From Achatina immaculata (Eukaryota; Mollusca; Gastropoda; Stylommatophora; Achatinidae): a stretch of DNA of 64,000 nucleotides. Location: NCBI GenBank assembly GCA_009760885.1, contig CM019697.1, forward strand, positions 31,339,762 to 31,403,761. Direction: 5' to 3'. The notes under the pieces were generated by a model that was not told the origin of the DNA, did no database searches, and saw only the letters and a list, made by a program, of their open reading frames with translations. Made by a program: the position numbers and the translations under genes. Below, one piece after another: positions 63,135-64,000 of this stretch. Every line of letters begins with the position of its first letter. The first letter of the stretch is position 1.

Positions 63135-64000
63135 CTGAACTATGGCAAGCGAAAGACAGAGTGAGATAAACTTGTTAGACATTTAGTACTCAGCTCAGAG
63201 TTCGTTCAAAAACTGAAAAACTTGCACTAAGTCAAGAAAATATTTCAGGGAAAAAAGGGTTCTTGGATTCTGTATGCGCATATTTCGCATGTAAAATATA
63301 CGAGTAAACTCTGATCGGGAATCTGGGAAAAGGCGAAAGAAAAGAATGCAAGAGTTTTGTGGTTACCGATGTGGTCAAACCATTTCATAGTCTGCCTCTA
63401 TATCGAAAGTGATGATAATGATGATAATCATTATCATTTGTATTTCCTCGGGAGTTTTGACTGCAATGGCCATCAGATTCTGATGGTTGTCTTCAGAGTG
63501 CACCAGGCCAAGTTGAATCCTGTCCATCTCTTTGTATCATCATTCCATCTACATCGTTGTCTAATGTTCTAAAAACGATGTCTCCCTCTGTAGTAGGTAC
63601 ATCATGTGACAGACCGTAACAAGCCTGCTGGACGTAACATGTATCAGTATCACAGACTTGGTTACGGCAACATCCCCAACGAATCGTGACTTTCTCAAAG
63701 TTTAAATAATTAAAACAGCACCGACAGTCCTTGGCTCTTAGTAATCGATTTCGAAAAATCATCTGCCAATAAATTATTTAGTACCTGTATTTTTGTTTTC
63801 GCCTTGGAAGGCAGTTTTGAAACTGGCATGTCAAATGATTTTGATAACAACAGTTTAAATCCGGACAGTCTAAAAGACATAAAGAACTGTTATGTAAGTT
63901 TACGAAAGTAGATGGAGGTATATGGTTCACTTTTACAAAAAAGACACAAAGAGTGAGGAAAATGGGCAGAAATAATGAATGGAAGAAAGCAAGATGAGCA
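63135..64000. other. Right window end, unresolved
   Basis: Probably an upstream ALP-like intron. An 89-codon minus-strand open frame (63493-63762) looks like a repeat fragment, and I do not recognise it. Confidence 0.4.

Noticed and set aside
63493..63762. 89-codon Cys-rich open frame on the minus strand
   Set aside because: Cysteines do not follow a LIM or other recognised spacing, there are no splice signals in phase with the ALP-like gene, and the C-terminal part looks repeat-derived.

Overview
The window is animal nuclear DNA: long introns with GT..AG borders, dense interspersed repeats, many minisatellites and no prokaryotic gene layout. The LIM domains look most like invertebrate Zasp proteins. 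The repeat mix (RTE-type and RNase-H-bearing LINEs, tRNA-headed SINEs, a TTAA-flanked piggyBac-like MITE, a mariner) fits a protostome, and I would guess a mollusc such as a gastropod. The species cannot be fixed from the sequence alone.

Two host genes can be assembled by hand, both on the minus strand. The main one is a complete ALP/Enigma-family (Zasp/PDLIM) gene. Its ATG is at 47463 and its stop at 9461, with 13 coding exons. All splice phases agree and the spliced coding length is 1854 nt (617 residues plus stop): PDZ, ZM (ZASP-like) motif, Ala/Pro-rich linker, then three LIM domains. Such proteins tie alpha-actinin and actin to Z-disc-like structures in muscle. Upstream, at 63134 to 56694, lies the 3' end of a second family member. 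It has four exons ending in a single LIM domain whose second half closely resembles vertebrate ALP/PDLIM1-type LIM domains. The two coding regions are head-to-tail and about 9.2 kb apart, so the window holds a candidate tandem ALP-Enigma pair.

Layout by position. 1-9.1 kb: 3' flank with a broken MITE, a SINE, an RTE fragment and minisatellites. 9.1-15.8 kb: terminal exon and intron 12, which holds three copies of a ~700-bp piggyBac-like MITE, one carrying a nested LINE and a nested SINE. 15.8-23.7 kb: LIM exons, the linker exons, a decayed duplicate of exon 7 and a 1.8-kb G-rich (in the transcript) minisatellite. 23.7-30 kb: intron 6 with a full-length 3.16-kb RTE element. 30-47.5 kb: ZM and PDZ exons in large introns with minisatellites and RTE 3' ends. 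47.5-56.7 kb: intergenic, with a mariner and a truncated RTE both inserted in one minisatellite. 56.7-64 kb: the ALP-like gene.

No CRISPR array, rRNA or convincing tRNA gene was seen. The most noteworthy items are the tandem gene pair, the degenerate exon-7 duplicate, repeats that abut splice sites, and the nested transposon history.
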